From: RGIG4140 sp045638265
Lineage (GTDB): Bacteria; Pseudomonadota; Alphaproteobacteria; CAAHEQ01; UBA3637
DNA: 64,000 nucleotides
Direction: 5' to 3'
Assembly: GCA_045638265.1 (NCBI GenBank)
Contig: JAZUBA010000044.1
Coordinates: 62,001-126,000, forward strand
Made by a program: the position numbers and the translations under genes. Within the stretch, counting starts at the first letter, position 1. Each line of letters begins with the position of its first letter. Below, in pieces: positions 35,184 to 44,572 of the stretch. The notes beneath the pieces are model-generated. The model was not told where the DNA came from and did not search any database. It was given only the letters and a program-made list of their open reading frames with translations.

Positions 35184-37898
35184 ATGAACAATACACAAAG
35201 ACGAATTGAACAAGCACTCTCTTTAAGACAGCCTCAAAAAGATAGTTTGGATATATTGGCTCAAATCCTTGAACGAATTGAATTAAAAAAGGATATCTCT
35301 ATCGAAGATACACTCAAAGTTATTCAAGAAATTCATCCGTCTGTAAAAGATTTTGAAAGAATTTTCCCGTGTCTTTGTTTTGCAATTGCAACCGGTGTTG
35401 GTAAAACAAGATTGATGGGTGCAATGATTGCCTATATTCATGCCGAATATAAGGTTAAAAACTTTATGGTTTTAGCTCCAAACTTAACCATTTATAATAA
35501 ATTAAAGCAGGATTTTACACCCAATACACCGAAATATGTCTTTCCAGGTTTAACAGAATATGTTGGAACACCTCAAATTATCACAGGTGATGATTACAAC
35601 CAAGTGGGTGGTTTGTTTGATAATCCAAATGATGACAGATTACGAATTAACATCTTTAATATCTCAAAAATCAACTCTGACCAAGATTCTCGTGGAACAC
35701 CAAGAGTTCGCAGAATGGCAGAATATTTAGGACAATCATACTTTGATTATTTGGCAGGATTAAAAGACCTTGTTTTAATTATGGATGAAGCCCATAGATA
35801 TAGAGCCAGTGCTGGTATGGCTGCGATTAATGAGTTGCATCCGGTATTTGGAATTGAATTAACAGCAACAGCCAAATCAACAGGTGCAAAGGGAAAAGCA
35901 TTTAGAAATATTGCTTATGAATATAACCTTGCCCATGCGATTACAGATGGATATGTAAAGAAACCATCTGTTGTTGGTCGTTCTAACTTTGATAAAGAAT
36001 TGTATGGAGCCAACTCGGTTGAATTAGAAAACCTTAAAATTGTGGATGCCATTAAAGTTCATGAAAGCATTAAGGCTGAATTACAAGTTTATGCAGATAA
36101 TAAGAAAACAAAACTTGTCAAACCATTTATTATGATTGTGGCAGAAAATACAGGTCATGCAGAAGAAATTTTGACCCGTATTGATAGTGATGACTTTGAA
36201 GAAGGACGATACAAGGGAAAAGTCATCATTGTTCATTCCAAGCAAAATGGTGAATTAAAAGATGAAATGGTTCAAAGACTTTTGGATATTGAAGACCCGA
36301 ATGAACCAACAGAAATTGTTATTCATGTGAACATGCTTGGAGAAGGATGGGACGTTAATAACCTTTATACAATTGTTCCATTGAGAGCCGCAAATTCAAA
36401 GATTTTAGTGGAACAATCTATCGGTCGTGGTCTTCGCTTGCCTTTTGGGGAATTGACGGGAGATAAGATGATTGACCGTTTGCATGTGATTGCTCATGAT
36501 AAGTTTAATGATATCATTTCAGCTGCTCGTGCTGGGGCTTATGAATTTCAACAAGAATATATTGACAACTCTGATGAAGGTTTAATTGGTAAAGTTGTTG
36601 TTGAAAATGAAAGCCGTTTGGATAAGTTAATTCAAGAAGGCAATGTTGTTGTTCAAAAGAAAACACAAACCCAAGAAAAATTGCCTGTTTTCTCAAATGA
36701 AGACAACAGACGAATTGCCGAAACTGTTCGGGAAGTTATTAACGAAACAAGCCGTTATGTGATGAGTTCAGCCGATTTAAGCACAAAAGAAACACAAGAA
36801 AAAATGCAAGAAATGGTTGAAACCAGATTAAAAAACATTGCATTGGAAAAATCAGAACTTTCTTTGGAACCATTAGTTGATGTCAAAGAAACCCTGAAAC
36901 GATATACAGAAAATTTCAGAAAATTGAGCATTGATACACCCCGTATTAAAATCTGGTATGAACAAGAAGGTGATTTTACCATTGAAGATTTTGACATTGA
37001 CACATCTGATTTCAATGGATATGAACCAATTCCACAAAAAATGTTGGTTGAAGAACTATTGAGCAAATCTGCCCGAGATGAATTCAATGCTGAATTTGTG
37101 GATAGATATGAAAACATCACTCACTATCTTTTAACCTTGTTAATTGATGAAATTTTAATTGACTATGATACAAACGCAGACCTTTTGAACAAACTGGTCA
37201 ATCAAGTAATTGATTATATTACTTCATATTCTGGTAGTGAATTGAACACCAGAAAGATTTTGTTCTTTAACAACAAGGATATTGCTAAAAAGATTTATAA
37301 TCAAATTAAAGCCCATGTAAAGCAAGCCCCTGTAAAGTTAAACATTCGGGTAGATAGTGGTTATGCAACCATTACAACGGCTTCTTATAAAATCACCGTC
37401 ACCGAAGGGGCTGAAAGTGTGAATTATAAAGCACATATTCAAGACAAATCAAAAATTCGCAATATGGCATTTGAAGGATTTAATAAATGCCTGTTTGCCA
37501 AACAAAAGTTTGATTCTTGCACTGAAAAAGACCTTTGCGAGATTTTAGAAAGTGCTCCGGAAGTGTTAAAGTGGTTTAAAATCAATAATGACAGAGCAAG
37601 AGAAATCTTTGATATTAAATATCAAGATGTATCAACTCACGAAGTTAAAACATATCTGCCTGACTTTATTGTGGAAACAACAAAAGCCAAGTATATGATT
37701 GAAACCAAAGCTGAGAAAGACATTGATGACAAAGCAGTTCAAGCCAAAAAGGATGCTGCTGTCAGATGGTGTGAAATTGCTACAAAGTTTGAAGAAGAAC
37801 ACAACGGCAAGCCTTGGTATTATTTGTTAATCCCTGATACAATGGTTGTTCTCAATCGCACATTTGATAAATTGATTGCTGATTGTAAAGAGGGTTAG
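35184..37898 (+). CDS. Type III restriction enzyme Res-like helicase-nuclease
   Basis: The 904-residue protein is a superfamily 2 helicase fused to a nuclease. Walker A ATGVGKTR is at about 69-76, DEAH at 201-204 (IMDEAHRYRA), SIGRGLRLPFG marks motif VI, and a PD-(D/E)XK site sits near the C-terminus: Pro826-Asp827, then Glu840-Thr-Lys842. This is the layout of type III Res subunits. The partner Mod gene is not adjacent but 3.6 kb downstream, with five other coding units between. Working with Mod, it would cut unmodified foreign DNA after ATP-dependent translocation or sliding. Confidence 0.88.
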   Translation: MNNTQRRIEQALSLRQPQKDSLDILAQILERIELKKDISIEDTLKVIQEIHPSVKDFERIFPCLCFAIATGVGKTRLMGAMIAYIHAEYKVKNFMVLAPNLTIYNKLKQDFTPNTPKYVFPGLTEYVGTPQIITGDDYNQVGGLFDNPNDDRLRINIFNISKINSDQDSRGTPRVRRMAEYLGQSYFDYLAGLKDLVLIMDEAHRYRASAGMAAINELHPVFGIELTATAKSTGAKGKAFRNIAYEYNLAHAITDGYVKKPSVVGRSNFDKELYGANSVELENLKIVDAIKVHESIKAELQVYADNKKTKLVKPFIMIVAENTGHAEEILTRIDSDDFEEGRYKGKVIIVHSKQNGELKDEMVQRLLDIEDPNEPTEIVIHVNMLGEGWDVNNLYTIVPLRAANSKILVEQSIGRGLRLPFGELTGDKMIDRLHVIAHDKFNDIISAARAGAYEFQQEYIDNSDEGLIGKVVVENESRLDKLIQEGNVVVQKKTQTQEKLPVFSNEDNRRIAETVREVINETSRYVMSSADLSTKETQEKMQEMVETRLKNIALEKSELSLEPLVDVKETLKRYTENFRKLSIDTPRIKIWYEQEGDFTIEDFDIDTSDFNGYEPIPQKMLVEELLSKSARDEFNAEFVDRYENITHYLLTLLIDEILIDYDTNADLLNKLVNQVIDYITSYSGSELNTRKILFFNNKDIAKKIYNQIKAHVKQAPVKLNIRVDSGYATITTASYKITVTEGAESVNYKAHIQDKSKIRNMAFEGFNKCLFAKQKFDSCTEKDLCEILESAPEVLKWFKINNDRAREIFDIKYQDVSTHEVKTYLPDFIVETTKAKYMIETKAEKDIDDKAVQAKKDAAVRWCEIATKFEEEHNGKPWYYLLIPDTMVVLNRTFDKLIADCKEG

Positions 37899-37900
37899 AG

Positions 37901-38740
37901 ATGAGTAAAGAAACTGCCATAAAATTATTTGAAGAACAGAAAGTTCGTGTAGAATGGGATGAAAACCAAGAAAAATGGTATTTTTCTATTGTTGATGTTA
38001 TTTCTATACTTACTCAAAGCCCAAATCCAAGAAAATATTGGAGTGTTCTAAAAACAAGGTTGAAATCAGAAGGAAGTGAGTTGACTACAAATTGTAGTCA
38101 ACTGAAAATGAAGGCCGCAGATGGTAAGATGTATCTAACTGATGTTGCTGATACAGAACAACTTTTACGTCTTATTCAAAGCATTCCAAGTCCAAAGGCA
38201 GAGCCTTTTAAGATGTGGCTTGCCAAAGTCGGTCGTGAACGAATTGATGAAATGGAAGACCCTGAAATAGCAATCAATCGTGCATTAGAAACCTATTTGA
38301 AAAAAGGTTATTCTGAATCTTGGGTTAATCAACGTCTTAAATCTATTGAAATCAGAAAAGGTTTAACGGATGAATGGGACAGAGGTGGCATTCAAAAAGG
38401 TTTAGAATATGCAATTCTAACTGATGAAATAACCGAGGCTTGGACAGGTATGACTACCAAAGAATATAAAAAGCTAAAAAGTCTTAAAAAAGAAAACCTA
38501 AGAGATAATATGACCAATATGGAACTGGTGTTAAATATGTTGGCATAAGTTTCTGCAACAGAAATATCACAAGCACAAAATCCCAAAGGTTTAGAACAAC
38601 ATAAAAAAGTTGCTCGTGCTGGTGGTGAAGTAGCAAACAAAGCAAGAAAAGAACTTGAAAGCAAAACGGGTAAAAAGGTCATAACTTCCCGAAATGCTAA
38701 AAACTTACATCAACACATTGAAGACAAAAAGGATGAGTAA
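37901..38740 (+). pseudogene. Bro-N domain (phage antirepressor-like) gene with premature stop
   Basis: The frame begins two bases after Res. Residues 1-110 form a Bro-N domain (VEWDENQEKWYFSIVDVISIL, YLTDVADTEQLLRLIQSIPSPKAEPFKMWLA). A TAA at 38546-38548 ends it at 215 residues, directly after NMELVLNMLA. Translation of the same frame continues without another stop for 63 codons to a TAA at 38738-38740, encoding EQHKKVARAGGEVANKARKE and TGKKVITSRNAKNL, the known C-terminal continuation of this family. GAA to TAA is the simplest explanation. A truncated 215-residue protein may still be made. Confidence 0.85.
38724..38739 (+). repeat. Left 16-bp direct repeat bounding the toxin-antitoxin cassette
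   Basis: ACAAAAAGGATGAGTA, forming the last codons of the broken Bro-N gene. The identical sequence occurs at 40020-40035, where it supplies the ribosome site of the next gene. Confidence 0.85.
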
Positions 38741-38815
38741 TTAAGAAAAAAGTTGAAAAAGAATGAAAAAAATAAAAAATGTAATCATTATTTAACAAAT
38801 TTATGTTAATAGTTG

Positions 38816-38844
38816 TTGACATTTTTTAAAAAATATGTTACTAT
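38816..38844 (+). promoter_or_regulatory. Promoter of the PanA-type toxin-antitoxin operon
   Basis: TTGACA, 17-bp spacer, TACTAT: near-consensus sigma-70. It overlaps the upstream in-frame ATG at 38835, so translation must start further down, at 38871 behind AAAGGA. AACAA and TTGTT in inverted order around the -35 may be operator halves. Confidence 0.85.
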
Positions 38845-38870
38845 TATGTGGTAAGATGAAAGGATTTACA

Positions 38871-39635
38871 ATGATTAACATTATAAAACTTTTACGAGAA
38901 GAAAAAGGTATTTCCCAAGAACAATTAGCAGAAGAGTTAGGAATCGCTCGTCAAACATTGGGAAAATATGAAAATGAAACATCTTCTTTGCCAATAGACA
39001 TCATCAAAAAACTAGCAAATATTTTTGATGTTGATTATGCATGTTTTATAGATAATAAAATGCCTGTTAAACCAGCATATAATATCATACAAAGTAATGA
39101 TGAAGATGTTAAAGAAGATATTCGCATAGATATTCCTCAAAAAAATATTGAAAAATTTAAACAGGTTTTGCTTTATATTTTAAACAAAGTTGGGGCTAAA
39201 CCCAATGTCGGACAAACAGTTATTTACAAATTGTTATATTTTATAGATTTTGATTACTATGAATTATATGAAGAACAATTAATGGGATTGGAATATATAA
39301 AAAACACTTATGGACCAACGCCGGTAGATTTTGCAAAATTAATTAAAGAAATGGAAAAAGATGGAGAATTGGAAGAAGTTAAAACAAAATTCTTCAAGCA
39401 TGAACAAACAAAGTATTTGCCAATAAAGAAGCCGGATTTAACATTTTTATCTGCTCGTGAATTAGATCACATTGACAAAGAATTAGATAGATTATCTGAC
39501 AAAACGGGAACAGAGCTATCCAATTATTCACACAAAGATATTCCATGGATTGGGGCAGAAATGGGCGATATTTTAGATTACGAAGCCGTTTTTTACAGAA
39601 ATGAAAATACTTCATTACGGGAGTATGAAGATTAA
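38871..39635 (+). CDS. HTH-Panacea (DUF4065) antitoxin
   Basis: The 254-residue protein has an XRE helix-turn-helix at residues 1-55 (LLREEKGISQEQLAEELGIARQTLGKYENE) followed by a Panacea domain at about 90-230 (YILNKVGAKPNVGQTVIYKLLYFIDFDYYE, GLEYIKNTYGPTP). Panacea proteins are known antitoxins that pair with many unrelated toxins; the HTH predicts self-repression of the operon. The start at 38871 is chosen because the promoter covers earlier ATGs and AAAGGA lies seven bases upstream. The downstream toxin-like gene begins one base after its stop. Confidence 0.88.
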   Translation: MINIIKLLREEKGISQEQLAEELGIARQTLGKYENETSSLPIDIIKKLANIFDVDYACFIDNKMPVKPAYNIIQSNDEDVKEDIRIDIPQKNIEKFKQVLLYILNKVGAKPNVGQTVIYKLLYFIDFDYYELYEEQLMGLEYIKNTYGPTPVDFAKLIKEMEKDGELEEVKTKFFKHEQTKYLPIKKPDLTFLSARELDHIDKELDRLSDKTGTELSNYSHKDIPWIGAEMGDILDYEAVFYRNENTSLREYED

Positions 39636-39636
39636 A

Positions 39637-40017
39637 ATGATTAATTATACAAAACTTCCTGAATTTAATAAAGATTTTAAATTATTACTAAAACGCTTTA
39701 AGTCTTTGGAAACAGATTTTGAGTATATGAAAAAATATACCATTGAGACCTTTTATGTAAAAGGAGAGCCAACAACAGCATTTATTCCAATAGAAGGATT
39801 TTGTGATGAAAACTACACATCTAACAAAGTTAGAAAATTTTCATGTAGAACATTAAAAGGGCGAGGAGCAAAATCAGGGATTAGAGTTGTTTTCGTATGG
39901 GAAGAAGAAAAACGGCTAATAACATTTGTTGAGATTTATTTTAAAGGGGACAAAGCAAATGAAGACCGAGAACGTTTGCAAGATTTTGTATCAAAAATCA
40001 ATAATGAGCCATATTAA
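39637..40017 (+). CDS. Putative toxin partner of the Panacea antitoxin (RelE/ParE-like)
   Basis: A 126-residue basic protein (start at 39637, just after the antitoxin stop; ATG 39625 is an alternative). The beginning NYTKLPEFNKDFKLLLKRFKSLETDFEYMKK resembles the N-terminal helical hairpin of RelE/ParE toxins, and RVVFVWEEEKRLITFVEIYFKGDK resembles their terminal beta strands. The C-terminal DRERLQDF is also typical. Position immediately behind a Panacea antitoxin supports a toxin role; the target (mRNA or gyrase) cannot be told from sequence. Confidence 0.75.
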   Translation: MINYTKLPEFNKDFKLLLKRFKSLETDFEYMKKYTIETFYVKGEPTTAFIPIEGFCDENYTSNKVRKFSCRTLKGRGAKSGIRVVFVWEEEKRLITFVEIYFKGDKANEDRERLQDFVSKINNEPY

Positions 40018-40019
40018 CA

Positions 40020-40035
40020 ACAAAAAGGATGAGTA
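40020..40035 (+). repeat. Right 16-bp direct repeat bounding the toxin-antitoxin cassette
   Basis: Identical to 38724-38739. The two copies enclose the whole antitoxin-toxin operon with its promoter (spacing 1,296 bp). Confidence 0.85.
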
Positions 40036-40037
40036 GA

Positions 40038-40808
40038 ATGTCTTTAACGGTTTTTATTGAAAACTTTACAACATCAACACAATCTTCTACTACTGCATAT
40101 GATTGGTGTAAAGATATCGTCATCCCTCTGGTTGGAACAATTGGTGTTCCCTTGGTTGTTTGGTTATTAACACGCCATTATGGAGCAGATAAAGCAGAAG
40201 AACGTAAAGAAAAAAGAGAGTTGAGAGATAATTTAAACCTTTTGTTATCGGTATTATCAACAACATTTGATCCATTAATAGATTTAAAAAAACAATTTCA
40301 GAAATTACAAGAGGTTATTTCTTTGCCTGAAAAAGAAATAGATTCCTCTGAAAATTTTAAACTAATAGGTACACGTTTTTATTTAAATTTACCGATTTTG
40401 GATACCATTATTGTTGAAAAATATTCACCTTGTATAAAAGTAGAAGAAAATTATGTTATTGATATAATTAAAATAGTTCAAGGAAGTCACATTATTTCTG
40501 ATTTGTTAAAAGAACGAAATCATCTCATAGAAGAATCTAGAAGTTGTGGTGATAATAAAAAGGATGCAATCAATTTAATAAAAGTTATAATTGAAGAACG
40601 CATGAATAATGAAAGAAGAATAATGTATTTTAATGAATTAATTTTAAAAATAAAAGAGTTGGTTGATAAAACAACATTGCTTCCTAAAAAAATCAAAGGA
40701 TTAGATTTAAAGGTCCCTCCATACGAAGAGAATGTAAAACAAGAATTTGAAAAAGCGAAACAAGAATGGGAAGAATATAATAAAAAATATCGGAGAATAA
40801 GTAAATGA
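40038..40808 (+). CDS. Membrane-anchored helical protein, unknown
   Basis: I start at ATG 40038, eight bases after AAAAGGA. The 256-residue protein has one N-terminal membrane helix at about residues 27-44 (IVIPLVGTIGVPLVVWLL), then a charged, almost wholly helical cytoplasmic part with coiled-coil character (KAEERKEKRELRDNLNLLLSVL; LKKQFQKLQEVI; VKQEFEKAKQEWEEYNKKY). No family is recognised. Its stop overlaps the next start (ATGA), so the pair is coupled. Membrane-tethered coiled-coil proteins next to restriction genes are often abortive-infection candidates; that is inference. Confidence 0.75.
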   Translation: MSLTVFIENFTTSTQSSTTAYDWCKDIVIPLVGTIGVPLVVWLLTRHYGADKAEERKEKRELRDNLNLLLSVLSTTFDPLIDLKKQFQKLQEVISLPEKEIDSSENFKLIGTRFYLNLPILDTIIVEKYSPCIKVEENYVIDIIKIVQGSHIISDLLKERNHLIEESRSCGDNKKDAINLIKVIIEERMNNERRIMYFNELILKIKELVDKTTLLPKKIKGLDLKVPPYEENVKQEFEKAKQEWEEYNKKYRRISK

Positions 40809-41479
40809 TGCATTGTATTCTATCTTGTTTAACAGATTTTAATATTACATTCGAAGGCATCGTTAAAACTATAGAGTTAATATTGCTTTTGGCTGGATGT
40901 ATTATTGCAGGTATGGGACTAAAAACTTGGAGACAACAAGTTATTAATCAGCCCAAAATTGAATTAGCAAGAGAGATTGTTGAACAATTTTATAATATGC
41001 AAGATTTGATTAAGCGAGCAAGAGACCCGTTATTAACAATAGATATAGAAGATATCAAAAAACATTGTCAACTTCCTGATGATGTAGATAGTTATCGATG
41101 TCTGTATTTAACTCCATATTGTCAAATTCAAATAGATTTTGAAATTGTAATAAAGTTTCAAAATTTAAAGAATAAAACAAAAATCTTCTTTAACAACAAT
41201 CTTCAACAGTGTTTTAATGATATGATAGATATTGTTTATCAAATACGAAATAATTCTCGTATATTATACAGCTTATCGAATAAGAATTGTTTGATGACAA
41301 TGGCAAAAGATGTTAAAGAAAAGCTTAATGAAATAAAAGAACAAAATACTGAATATAAGGATGATGAAATCAATCAAAAAATTAGTCAAATTTTAAATGA
41401 GGTTGAATATAATTTAAAACCAATTTATGAAACAAAAACAATCAAATGGAAAAAATTTAAACGTAAAACCAAAGGATAA
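40805..41479 (+). CDS. Membrane-anchored helical protein, unknown, coupled to previous gene
   Basis: The 224-residue protein has one membrane helix at about 20-40 (IELILLLAGCIIAGMGL) near the N-terminus and a helical cytoplasmic domain (ELAREIVEQFYNMQDLIKRARDPL; DVKEKLNEIKEQNTE) ending in a very basic tail KKFKRKTKG. Four-base overlap with the upstream gene and five bases to Mod place it in the same transcript. Topology copies its partner (single N-terminal helix, cytoplasmic body), suggesting the two form a complex. No homologue is recognised. Confidence 0.75.
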   Translation: MMHCILSCLTDFNITFEGIVKTIELILLLAGCIIAGMGLKTWRQQVINQPKIELAREIVEQFYNMQDLIKRARDPLLTIDIEDIKKHCQLPDDVDSYRCLYLTPYCQIQIDFEIVIKFQNLKNKTKIFFNNNLQQCFNDMIDIVYQIRNNSRILYSLSNKNCLMTMAKDVKEKLNEIKEQNTEYKDDEINQKISQILNEVEYNLKPIYETKTIKWKKFKRKTKG

Positions 41480-41484
41480 GAAAG

Positions 41485-43116
41485 ATGACAAATAAATTGA
41501 CGAGATTAGAATTAACATGGCCGGGGAAGGAAGATAGATTTAATCCGGAACCTCGCATTTTGTTAGAAGATAAAGAAAAGTCATTTTCTTATGAACCTGA
41601 TGTAACATCAGGGGGATTGTTTGAAGAACAAAAGGTCAAGCCAACTTATGACAATATGCTCATCCATGGGGATAATTTGTTGGCATTAAAGGCTTTGGAA
41701 CAAGATTATACTGGTCAAATTAAATGTATATACATAGATCCACCATATAACACAGGCAACGCTTTTGAACATTATGATGACGGCTTGGAACATTCTATTT
41801 GGCTATCATTAATGCGTGATAGATTGGAGATTTTAAGACGATTGTTGTCGGAAGATGGAAGTATTTGGATTTCATTAGATGATAATGAACAAGCCTATTG
41901 TAAAGTGTTATGTGATGAGATTTTTGGTCGTGCAAATTTCGTAAATAATGTTATTTGGCAAAAAAAATTCTCTCCACAAAATGATGCAAAATGGCTGTCA
42001 GACAATCATGATTTTATAATGGTTTATGCAAAAAATAAATTTGAATGGAAACCAAATTTACTTCCAAGAACAGATGAAATGAATGCTCGTTATAAAAATC
42101 CTGACAATGATCCAAGAGGACCTTGGACATCTGGTGATATTTCAGTTAAACGTATTACTGAAAAAGATATATACCCAATTACAACACCTTCTGGGAGAGA
42201 GGTTATGCCCCCTGTTGGGACAAGTTGGAGATTAAGTAAAGAAACACTGGATAATATGATAAAAGATAACAGAATATGGTTTGGTCCCAAGGGAGATAGT
42301 GTTCCGAGAATTAAACGTTTTTTATCAGAAGTAAAAGATGGTATGACATCAATGACCATTTGGACACATCAAGAAGTTGGACATAATCAAGATGCCAAAA
42401 AAGAAGTGATTGCTTTTAATTCTGTGAATGTTTTTGATACCCCAAAACCTGAGAAACTTATCAATAGAATTTTACATTTAGCAACAAATCCCGGCGACAT
42501 CGTTCTTGATAGTTTTTTAGGTTCGGGAACAACTGCTGCTGTTGCTCATAAAATGGGAAGACGGTGGATTGGTGTAGAAATGGGCGACCATGTCTATACG
42601 CATTGTTTACCAAGACTTCAAAAGGTTATTAAAGGCGAAGATGCCGGCGGTGTTACCAAAGCAACCGGTTGGACTTGTGGTGGTGGGTTCAAATTCTATG
42701 AATTAGCATCTTCTTTAATCGTCAAAGATTCTTTTGGTATGGATATTATTTCCCCCGAATATAATGCCGATATGCTCGCCGAAGCCATGTGCAAGGTTTT
42801 GGGATATCATTACAAACCCGATACAGAAAAGTATTGGAAACAAGGCTATTCATCTGAAAAGAGTTTTATCTATACCACAACAATGGGCTTACAAGAAACT
42901 TCTTTAGCCAAGATTGCCGAAGAAGTGGGGGATAATAACCTGTTAATCTGTTGTAAAGCCTTTATGGGCAATCCAAACAACTATCCGAACATAACAGTTA
43001 AAAAGATTCCAACAGCCATTTTATCTAAATGCGAATGGGGTCGTGCAGGATATCCACTTAACCTCAAAGACTACACCCCAAAAGATGATGACTTTGAATT
43101 TGATGAAGGAGAATAA
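41485..43116 (+). CDS. Type III Mod-like adenine-N6 DNA methyltransferase
   Basis: The 543-residue protein is a beta-class amino-methyltransferase: motif IV DPPY at 85-88 (YIDPPYNTG) precedes motif I at 342-348 (DSFLGSGTT), the order typical of type III Mod subunits. TRD-like sequence lies between. MGRRWIGVEMG follows motif I. It would methylate the site recognised by the restriction complex to protect the host and serves as specificity subunit for Res. Res is upstream on the same strand, separated by the Bro-N, toxin-antitoxin and membrane-protein genes. Confidence 0.92.
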   Translation: MTNKLTRLELTWPGKEDRFNPEPRILLEDKEKSFSYEPDVTSGGLFEEQKVKPTYDNMLIHGDNLLALKALEQDYTGQIKCIYIDPPYNTGNAFEHYDDGLEHSIWLSLMRDRLEILRRLLSEDGSIWISLDDNEQAYCKVLCDEIFGRANFVNNVIWQKKFSPQNDAKWLSDNHDFIMVYAKNKFEWKPNLLPRTDEMNARYKNPDNDPRGPWTSGDISVKRITEKDIYPITTPSGREVMPPVGTSWRLSKETLDNMIKDNRIWFGPKGDSVPRIKRFLSEVKDGMTSMTIWTHQEVGHNQDAKKEVIAFNSVNVFDTPKPEKLINRILHLATNPGDIVLDSFLGSGTTAAVAHKMGRRWIGVEMGDHVYTHCLPRLQKVIKGEDAGGVTKATGWTCGGGFKFYELASSLIVKDSFGMDIISPEYNADMLAEAMCKVLGYHYKPDTEKYWKQGYSSEKSFIYTTTMGLQETSLAKIAEEVGDNNLLICCKAFMGNPNNYPNITVKKIPTAILSKCEWGRAGYPLNLKDYTPKDDDFEFDEGE

Positions 43117-43123
43117 TTATTTA

Positions 43124-44566
43124 ATGAAATTATGTACTTTAACTGTTGCTGATCATTTTAACATTTCTTCGGATTTATTTGAAAAGAAAGGAATATTTAA
43201 TCCTACATTAAAACAAGATGCTCCACTATTTATAGATCCATGTTTGTTAAAAAGTAGTAAATATGAAGAATTTAAAAATGAGGCAAAAGAACAATATCAT
43301 GATTTCTTTAATCAAGTTATACTTGATACACAGTTTGCTCAAACATTGAACCAAACTGATAAATCTAAAGCGTATGAAAATATTATAAAAAGATTTAGAT
43401 GCAAAGAGCAAAAAGGCTTATGTTTGGGCTATGCCCAAAACAATAATAAAGGACGTGGAATTGGACAATCTAAAGCAACACAAATATTTTATGCGGCAGA
43501 ACATTTAATAATTCAAGGATTGTCTAATAAAAATATTTTTTCTTTGTTATGTGTCTTAGAAGATAATATTGGAGCCGATTTAATAAGTGATATGACAGCA
43601 CATATCATAAGACATTCTTTGTATAAATTTACTCAAAGAATGTCTAAGGAATTAAATATTCCTGTATCTGCAATCCGTATAGATGGACAAATATACTTTC
43701 TTCCAAAACACCCTATTGAAAACACTCCACTGTTGTTGTTGCCATATGACATTTTATCTACATTACCTGAAATAAGTAAAACGGAAACTTTTTTTAAAAA
43801 CTTTTGTTCATTAGATCATTCTAATGATGTTGTTAAAATGAGAGTTAATAAATATATTTCAGAGATTTTTCAAAATGCAAGGGATAATAAGGTTGCATTA
43901 TCAAAAGTGAAAGAAGAACTGAGAGACTATATATATGATGATTCTGAAGTAGCAAGAATATTAGCTGAACATATCTCAACAATATCAGGAAATTCATATA
44001 ATGTTAAAAAAGATGAGTTTGGTCTCTTGAATCCTATAAAGGTGCAGAAGTATGTAAAAAAAGAAGATATGCTTACTTCTGAAACAAATTCAGAAAAAGT
44101 TATTGATTTGCTTGTTAATTTCTTTAGCAAAAAGGTTAGTAGTGATACTGAATTAAAAAGAAACCTTTTATACGATAATGGGAAACCTAAAACTGAGAAA
44201 GCATGGCAATCTGCTTTTAATCTATTTGCATATATGTTTTTAGAATTTAATAATTTAGATATTTCAGCAGAAGCTCCAACAGGTAGAGGACCTGTTGATT
44301 TTAAAATTTCTCGTGGAAGTCAAGAACGTTATTTAATTGAAATAAAATTATCTACCAATTCACAATATAAAAAAGGTTTAACAAAACAGTTAGAGGCTTA
44401 TAAAAAAGCAACGAATAATGTTAAGAAAGCTTATTATATATATATTGATTTTGAAGATAATGACACCAAACGAAATGAATTGCTTGCAATTAAAAATGAA
44501 TTGCAAATAAATTCAGAAATTGTTTTTGTTGATGGTCGTATTTTACCTTCTGCTAGCAACTTATAA
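43124..44566 (+). CDS. PD-(D/E)XK nuclease-like protein of the restriction cluster
   Basis: I start at ATG 43124, seven bases after the Mod stop, behind GAAGGAG; the longer frame from 43043 overlaps Mod. The 480-residue protein is helical for its first 350 residues and carries a C-terminal restriction-endonuclease-like core: Asp392 in RGPVDFKI and Glu406-Ile-Lys408 in YLIEIKLST, followed by QLEAYKKATNNVKKAYYIYIDF, the usual helix and strand. This resembles Mrr/REase-like domains that bind or cut DNA. It is convergent, with a six-base gap, to the helicase below. I do not recognise the N-terminal family. Confidence 0.75.
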   Translation: MKLCTLTVADHFNISSDLFEKKGIFNPTLKQDAPLFIDPCLLKSSKYEEFKNEAKEQYHDFFNQVILDTQFAQTLNQTDKSKAYENIIKRFRCKEQKGLCLGYAQNNNKGRGIGQSKATQIFYAAEHLIIQGLSNKNIFSLLCVLEDNIGADLISDMTAHIIRHSLYKFTQRMSKELNIPVSAIRIDGQIYFLPKHPIENTPLLLLPYDILSTLPEISKTETFFKNFCSLDHSNDVVKMRVNKYISEIFQNARDNKVALSKVKEELRDYIYDDSEVARILAEHISTISGNSYNVKKDEFGLLNPIKVQKYVKKEDMLTSETNSEKVIDLLVNFFSKKVSSDTELKRNLLYDNGKPKTEKAWQSAFNLFAYMFLEFNNLDISAEAPTGRGPVDFKISRGSQERYLIEIKLSTNSQYKKGLTKQLEAYKKATNNVKKAYYIYIDFEDNDTKRNELLAIKNELQINSEIVFVDGRILPSASNL

Positions 44567-44572
44567 TAACTA

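Noticed and set aside
43043..43123. Longer N-terminus of the nuclease-like protein overlapping Mod
   Set aside because: The overlap is out of frame with Mod, and ATG 43124 has a ribosome site and a natural start.
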